From the NCBI GenBank assembly GCA_047619485.1, contig JBLHKE010000396.1:1-7197 (forward strand): 7,197 nucleotides of DNA, written 5' to 3'. Positions 6,104 to 7,197 of the stretch are shown piece by piece. Source of the DNA: JBLHKE01 sp047619485. GTDB taxonomy: Bacteria; Verrucomicrobiota; Verrucomicrobiia; Verrucomicrobiales; DEV007. The notes beneath the pieces were generated by a model. It was given only the letters and a program-made list of their open reading frames with translations, had not been told where the DNA came from and made no database searches. Both the position numbers and the translations under genes were made by a program. Position 1 is the first letter of the stretch; each line of letters opens with the position of its first letter.

Positions 6104-6988
6104 ATGAAAAAGAACCTCATTACTACCATCTTTCCCGTCACTGCGCTCATCGGGGTGCTTGCCATCTCTTTTGCCGAGGGCAAGAAAGGCGAGCCAGTCA
6201 AGCAGGTGAACATTGAGAAGATCGATGGCGCCCTCCCGAAAAAGGCTCCAGCAAAGCCCAAGCAGGCGCGCAAGGTGCTTGTGTTTTCCAAGACCGCAGG
6301 ATTCCGCCACGGTTCGATCGAGACGGGGGTTGAGGCGATGAAACGCATGGGGGTCGCGACTGGCGCATTTGCCGTCACCGCCACCGAGGACGATTCGATC
6401 TTCGAGCCTGAGACCTTGAAAGAGTTCGATGCCATCATCATGCTGAACACGACCGGCGAGTTGTTCAAATCGAAGGAGGAAGGGCGCGAGGATCGTCTGA
6501 AGAAGAGCCTCGTCGATTTTGTAAAAGGCGGCAAGGGTCTGGTGGGTATGCACTCCGCGACCGACACCTATAAGAATTGGAAAGATTACAACGACATGAT
6601 GGGTGGGGCGTTCAATGGCCACCCTTGGCACGAGAAGGTGCGTGTGAAAAATCTCGATCCGGGTCACCCGATCAACAAGGCGTTCGGTGGGAAAAGTTTC
6701 GAGGTGACCGACGAGATCTACCAGTTCCGCGAGGACACCGCCAAGCCGGAAGAGCGTCGGATGCTGCTGGGTCTATCAGGTGAGATCGAAGACACCGGCA
6801 AGGGCAAGTATGGCAAAGATGGCCTCTACCCGATCTCGTGGTGCGATGAGTACGGCGAGGGTCGCGTGTTCTACTGCTCGCTCGGTCACCGCGATGAGAT
6901 CTTTTGGAATCCAGCTGTGATGAAGCACTACCTTGCGGGCATCCAGTTCGCGCTGGGGGATCTCGAGGCGGACGCGAGCCCGAAGTAA
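6104..6988 (+). CDS. secreted ThuA-domain protein (class I glutamine-amidotransferase-like fold)
   Basis: This is a 294-residue exported protein. Residues 1-24 are a signal peptide (MKKN, hydrophobic core, ISFA). A Lys/Pro-rich spacer runs to about residue 56, and a ThuA domain fills 57-284. Family motifs visible are KVLVFSKTAGFRHGSI (57-72), DAIIMLNTTGE (109-119), GGKGLVGMHSATDT (142-155), GGAFNGHPWHE (167-177), DEIYQF (203-208) and PISWCDEYGEGRVFYCSLGH (243-262). No lipobox cysteine is present. ThuA is known from trehalose/sucrose utilisation in rhizobia, working with a dehydrogenase that makes 3-keto sugars; secreted PVC versions are very common and mostly uncharacterised. The ATG at 6104 was preferred to an in-frame TTG at 6083 because the signal peptide begins there. 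It is divergent from the cytochrome/propeller operon, suggesting a role on the same oxidised sugar, which is inference. The fold assignment is secure; the reaction is not known. Confidence 0.9.
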   Translation: MKKNLITTIFPVTALIGVLAISFAEGKKGEPVKQVNIEKIDGALPKKAPAKPKQARKVLVFSKTAGFRHGSIETGVEAMKRMGVATGAFAVTATEDDSIFEPETLKEFDAIIMLNTTGELFKSKEEGREDRLKKSLVDFVKGGKGLVGMHSATDTYKNWKDYNDMMGGAFNGHPWHEKVRVKNLDPGHPINKAFGGKSFEVTDEIYQFREDTAKPEERRMLLGLSGEIEDTGKGKYGKDGLYPISWCDEYGEGRVFYCSLGHRDEIFWNPAVMKHYLAGIQFALGDLEADASPK

Positions 6989-7005
6989 TCAGCGCTCTGG
7001 CTAGC

Positions 7006-7009
7006 GAGG
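7006..7009 (+). promoter_or_regulatory. ribosome binding site of the 37-residue ORF
   Basis: GAGG at 7006-7009 stands 6 bases before the ATG at 7016, which is good Shine-Dalgarno spacing. None of the four larger genes in this window has a motif of comparable quality and spacing, so this site is a main argument that the short ORF is translated. Confidence 0.45.
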
Positions 7010-7015
7010 CACGAA

Positions 7016-7129
7016 ATGTCCGAAGCACCTGAACGGGGCAAAAGTTGCTACTCGCGATTCTATGTCATCATGGCGGCATTCGCCGTTGGATACATTTTGC
7101 TCGCTCCGATTGGTATGTCACTCGTTTGA
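7016..7129 (+). CDS. small single-span membrane protein (37 residues), unidentified
   Basis: ATG at 7016 to TGA at 7127-7129 encodes 37 residues. A short polar N-terminus (residues 1-14, with Glu, Arg and Lys) is followed by one hydrophobic segment from F15 to the end (FYVIMAAFAVGYILLAPIGM), long enough to cross a membrane. A Shine-Dalgarno GAGG is well placed. The gene begins 27 bases after the ThuA stop in the same direction, so co-transcription is plausible. I do not recognise a family. With basic residues before the span, the N-terminus is predicted to stay in the cytoplasm. Small membrane proteins of this shape often tune transporters or respiratory complexes, but nothing here points to a partner. 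It may also be a chance ORF; the 3' end of an unseen minus-strand gene entering from the right edge could overlap it. Confidence 0.5.
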   Translation: MSEAPERGKSCYSRFYVIMAAFAVGYILLAPIGMSLV

Positions 7130-7149
7130 AGGGAGGTGCTTCGACAGAG

Positions 7150-7188
7150 GCCGCTCGAATCTGGTCCCCTTCTTTCGGCGGGCTTTTA
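7150..7188 (+). terminator. weak candidate intrinsic terminator
   Basis: GCCGCTCGAA (7150-7159) can pair with TTCGGCGGGC (7174-7183), with an internal two-base mismatch and one T-G pair, around a 14-base loop. TTTTA follows directly at 7184-7188. The position after the small ORF would end the ThuA transcript. The stem is imperfect and the T-run short, so this is only a candidate. Bases 7130-7197 otherwise show no plus-strand gene start with a usable binding site. Confidence 0.3.
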
Positions 7189-7197
7189 TATGGTTCG

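Noticed and set aside
6062..6667. Minus-strand open frames of about 200 residues opposite the ThuA gene
   Set aside because: The plus strand carries clear ThuA motifs throughout; the antisense frames show no family features.
6993..7006. Inverted repeat CGCT/AGCG after the ThuA stop as a terminator
   Set aside because: Only four pairs and no T-run; it also lies just before the small ORF that is probably co-transcribed.
7129..7138. Strong Shine-Dalgarno-like AAGGGAGG followed by GTG at 7136
   Set aside because: The GTG overlaps the end of the motif, leaving no spacing, and no start codon occurs at the right distance downstream.
7072..7197. Minus-strand frames open from the right edge (about 42 and 25 residues), possibly the end of a gene entering the window
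   Set aside because: Short, no recognisable motif, and one overlaps the better-supported small membrane-protein ORF; it cannot be judged without sequence to the right.

Overview
The window most likely comes from a member of the PVC superphylum, probably a Verrucomicrobiota (Verrucomicrobiales-type) heterotroph. The base composition is fairly GC-rich. Most start codons lack a clear Shine-Dalgarno sequence. The gene set is characteristic of that group: a secreted PA14-domain beta-propeller dehydrogenase-like protein, a PA14-domain multi-haem cytochrome c, a secreted ThuA-domain protein and a secreted tandem beta-sandwich protein. This assignment rests on recognising protein families; there is no rRNA or other marker gene here.

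Layout, left to right. (1) Bases 2-85 hold an open frame that may be the tail of an upstream gene. (2) 145-1269 (+) encodes a 374-residue secreted protein with two copies of a beta-sandwich module and no recognisable catalytic domain. (3) It converges, with a 6-bp gap, on a two-gene minus-strand operon. Both stop codons lie in the arms of one hairpin. (4) That operon reads from 5962 leftward: a secreted cytochrome c with a PA14 domain and five CXXCH haem sites (5962-4049), then, 4 bp later, a secreted PA14/beta-propeller protein of the PVC sorbosone/glucose dehydrogenase-like type (4044-1276). (5) A 141-bp divergent intergenic region separates the operon from a plus-strand secreted ThuA-domain protein (6104-6988). 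(6) A short ORF at 7016-7129 encodes a 37-residue single-membrane-span protein with a well-placed ribosome binding site. (7) The last 68 bases hold only a weak possible terminator hairpin.

Proposed joint function (inference). The products look like a periplasmic sugar-oxidation module. The propeller protein has no haem site, so any electrons it removes would have to pass to a partner. The adjacent five-haem cytochrome is the obvious candidate, and each protein carries its own PA14 domain with a similar closing motif, so both may dock on the same glycan or cell-surface ligand. The exported ThuA-fold protein, divergently encoded, fits chemistry on oxidised (keto-)sugars, because ThuA was first described in trehalose utilisation with a sugar dehydrogenase. 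The tandem-module protein could bind glycan. Substrate and reaction cannot be read from the sequence. No mobile element, CRISPR array, tRNA or rRNA was seen.
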